A DNA stretch of 6,994 nt from Chitinophagaceae bacterium (GTDB lineage: Bacteria > Bacteroidota > Bacteroidia > Chitinophagales > Chitinophagaceae), in contig DMRT01000229.1 of the NCBI GenBank assembly GCA_003455235.1, positions 1 through 6,994 of the forward strand. Reading direction: 5' to 3'. A program made the position numbers and the translations under genes. The notes under the pieces were generated by a model. It was not told where the DNA came from, made no database searches, and saw only the letters and a list, made by a program, of their open reading frames with translations. Shown piece by piece: positions 5,400-6,994 of the stretch. Positions within the stretch are counted from its first letter, which is position 1, and every line of letters starts with the position of its first letter.

Positions 5400-6994
5400 T
5401 TACTTATTTTCTAATTTCTCAAGACGCTTATTCAGCAACTCGTTCTGTTTCTTTAATTCATCGATCTGCTGCTGCTGTTCCTGTATGGCCTTGGTAAGCA
5501 CCGGTATCATGCCGATGTAATTCACTGATTTAAAAGTAACCGGTGCATCGTTCGGCCTGGCACCCGGATGTACACCCTGTTCAACCAGGTTCGGAAAATA
5601 TTTTTCCAGGTCCTGGGCCACATAACCAAACTGCTGCTGCTTACTGAAATTCATATAAGGGAACTCCTCGTTCTTTGTATTGTAGCTATACACGTTCACT
5701 TTATTAACGAGTGAAAGCATGTTGTTTAAAGGAGTAAGATCTTTTTTGAATTTCTGGTCGCTGATCAAAGTCCATGTGCCTGTGTAGCCACCGCTGCCGG
5801 AGCAATACACAGCATAATTATTGGTAGCACCAGAAGCCGATCCAAAGATCCCGTAATTAGTAGAAGATGCACCACTTGCATTACCATAAGTGCCTACATT
5901 AAATGAAGTGCCGCCAGTTGCAGTGCCATATACACCATAATTGCCCGATGCTGTACCCGTGGAAGAACCCAATGAACCATAGTTATTACCAGATGCCCCC
6001 GAACTGAGTGCATAAGAACCGTAATTGGTAGAAGCGTTTACAGCATTATTGGATATATCTGCACCATAATGTACACCCGTATTGGTTGTGTTGTTGCGTA
6101 TGTATAAGCCTTTTGTACCATTGCCATTAGGTGTGGCTCTGGCGGTAACTTCACCTGCTAATGCCCACTGGCCCCTGAAGTAGCCACCATAGCCCAGCCC
6201 TGCCGTGGTGTTTTCATTTTCGGCAAGTATGGCGGCACTGCTGCCACCGGCGGTAACCAGGTTTTCTACATATAACGTAGCGCCATTGCTACCTACCGTG
6301 GTTGCATTATTTCCGCTTATATAAACAGCATTCCTGGATGGTGCGATGTCATCGAGCACATGCAGCTTGGAGTTAGAGGGAGCGGTGGTGCCGATGCCCA
6401 CACTGGCGCTGGTAGTGGCGCCATTAACACCGCTGATACTTCCCAATACCAGGCTGTTGCTTTGTGCCACTATTGCATAAGATCCTATGGCAGCTGCGTT
6501 GGTGAGCGTGGCCGCAGATACATCTGAATTATATCCAAGCAGGGTATTGAAGGTACCGGTAGTAATTGTATTGCCGGCTGTATGCCCAACGGCTGTATTG
6601 CCATTGGCATTTGAATTTACCAGGGCCTGGTAACCAAGGGCAGTGTTGAAATTGCCGGTACTGGTATTTTGCAGGGCATAATTACCAATGGCGGTATTGG
6701 GGGTTCCGGTATTGTTGAAACGCATCGAAAATGTTCCGATGGCCATATTGTTACTGGCATTGTTTCCATACATGGCACTGTCGCCAATGGCTATATTATA
6801 ATTATACGTGCCGCCGTTAGCCAGTGCTCTTGTACCAACCGCCACGCTTCCGTTCCCGGTTTGGTTGCCGTACAAAGCGCCCAGGCCCACACCGGTATTG
6901 CTCATACCTGTACTGTTGAACGTTAGTGTGGCAGTACCTACACCCACATTTTCGATACCGGTTAAATTGGATCCGCTTGCACCAAAGCCGGAAT
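5400..6994 (-). CDS. Tail-fibre-like surface protein with peptidase S74 C-terminus (N-terminal part outside window)
   Basis: The 3' end of a fibre gene; the frame is open through 6994 and stops with TAA at 5402-5400. A GTG at 6947 lies inside a repeat (ENVGVG) and is not a plausible start. Order from the N-terminal side: about ten head motifs (NVGVG, NTGVG, SVAVG, NIAIG, NMAIG, NTAIG, NTALG, NTAVG, NTLLG) in 6994-6501; a neck (AAAIGSYA, SNSLVLGS, VGIGTTAPS, KLHV) in 6500-6357; a Gly/Asn/Thr-rich shaft; six 14-residue NYG repeats in 6026-5778; then the S74 domain in 5762-5403, ending in a coiled coil. S74 domains trimerise, help the upstream beta-structure fold, and cut themselves off. Neither a YadA-type membrane barrel nor a T9SS sorting domain follows, so the route across the outer membrane is unclear. 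The product is most likely a trimeric surface fibre; prophage origin is unlikely given the head repeats and neighbours. Confidence 0.92.
   Translation of the reverse strand, partial: SGFGASGSNLTGIENVGVGTATLTFNSTGMSNTGVGLGALYGNQTGNGSVAVGTRALANGGTYNYNIAIGDSAMYGNNASNNMAIGTFSMRFNNTGTPNTAIGNYALQNTSTGNFNTALGYQALVNSNANGNTAVGHTAGNTITTGTFNTLLGYNSDVSAATLTNAAAIGSYAIVAQSNSLVLGSISGVNGATTSASVGIGTTAPSNSKLHVLDDIAPSRNAVYISGNNATTVGSNGATLYVENLVTAGGSSAAILAENENTTAGLGYGGYFRGQWALAGEVTARATPNGNGTKGLYIRNNTTNTGVHYGADISNNAVNASTNYGSYALSSGASGNNYGSLGSSTGTASGNYGVYGTATGGTSFNVGTYGNASGASSTNYGIFGSASGATNNYAVYCSGSGGYTGTWTLISDQKFKKDLTPLNNMLSLVNKVNVYSYNTKNEEFPYMNFSKQQQFGYVAQDLEKYFPNLVEQGVHPGARPNDAPVTFKSVNYIGMIPVLTKAIQEQQQQIDELKKQNELLNKRLEKLENK
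5403..5762 (-). other. Peptidase S74 / intramolecular chaperone domain with C-terminal coiled coil
   Basis: The last 120 residues start at SDQKFKKDLTPL (Ser codon 5762-5760). Ser and the Lys five residues later (codon 5747-5745) occupy the places of the Ser911/Lys916 self-cleavage pair known from endosialidase NF, so autoproteolysis just before Ser (WTLI/SDQ) is predicted. Other family hallmarks are VNVYSYN, QFGYVAQDLEKYFPNLV and VNYIGMIPVLTKAIQE. The end, from about 5507, is a heptad-like coiled coil (QQQQIDELKKQNELL, NKRLEKLENK) that should hold the trimer. Confidence 0.92.
5778..6026 (-). repeat. Six 14-residue NYG shaft repeats
   Basis: Eighty-three residues divide into six units: NYGSYALSSGASGN, NYGSLGSSTGTASG, NYGVYGTATGGTSF, NVGTYGNASGASST, NYGIFGSASGATN (13 residues) and NYAVYCSGSGGYTG. 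The consensus is N-Y-G-x-Y/F/L-G-x-A/S-x-G-x-x-x-x. They sit directly before the S74 domain, where phage tailspikes place a trimeric beta-helix or beta-prism stalk; a stalk fold here is inference. The last unit holds a cysteine, which would be brought near its two partners in a trimer. Confidence 0.85.
6501..6994 (-). repeat. YadA-like head-repeat array of the second fibre (right part cut)
   Basis: About ten motifs of the N-x-A/G-V/I/L-G type at roughly 15-20-residue spacing, from SGFGASGSN at the window edge to NTLLGYNSD. They are of the same type as in the large fibre gene at the left, with linkers such as NSTGMS, NNTGTP and NTSTGNF. The array ends at the neck segment beginning NAAAIGSYA at 6500. 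The number of repeats beyond the window is unknown. Confidence 0.88.

Noticed and set aside
6945..6947. GTG as start codon of the right-hand fibre gene.
   Set aside because: The frame continues open to the window edge and the upstream residues (SGFGASGSN, TGIE) continue the repeat pattern; the true start is outside.
5400..6994. Prophage tailspike or tail fibre as the source of the S74 gene.
   Set aside because: No phage structural, lysis or integrase gene is present. The head repeats and a T9SS cargo neighbour fit a bacterial surface fibre better, although the S74 domain itself is shared with phages.

Overview
The window looks like chromosomal DNA from a Bacteroidota bacterium, most likely a Chitinophagaceae-like or related sphingobacterial lineage. 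The main reason is a protein with a C-terminal type A sorting domain of the type IX secretion system (T9SS), which is confined to this phylum. Supporting signs are long surface proteins built from NTAVG-type head repeats with a peptidase S74 end, the lead domain typical of Bacteroidota 'tail fiber domain' proteins, and starts without clear Shine-Dalgarno sites. The lineage below phylum is inference.

Every supported gene is on the minus strand, so transcription runs from high to low coordinates. In that order: (1) 6994-5400, the 3' part of a fibre gene: YadA-like head repeats, a neck, a shaft that includes six 14-residue NYG repeats, and a C-terminal S74 intramolecular chaperone domain with an intact Ser/Lys pair. 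(2) A 91-bp gap with a hairpin. (3) 5308-3767, a complete 513-residue secreted protein ending in a T9SS type A domain. (4) After 24 bp, 3742-3374, a 122-residue exported, low-complexity, Pro/Ala/Gln/Lys-rich protein of unknown function. (5) A strong intrinsic terminator at 3342-3311 and a leader holding candidate regulatory sites. (6) 3079 to beyond position 1, the 5' part of a second, very large fibre gene: signal peptide, Bacteroidota lead domain and 49 consecutive head-repeat motifs with no end in sight.

Taken together this reads as a surface-fibre locus: two giant probably trimeric, self-chaperoned fibre proteins flank a two-gene unit encoding a T9SS cargo and a small disordered exported protein. 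A functional link between the fibres and the T9SS cargo is inference from gene order. No RNA gene, mobile element, CRISPR array or plus-strand gene is supported. The points most worth a second look are the exceptional length and organisation of the head array, the two repeat geometries, the missing outer-membrane anchor or sorting signal on the fibre whose C-terminus is visible, and two short sequence elements shared in the same order by the two leader regions.
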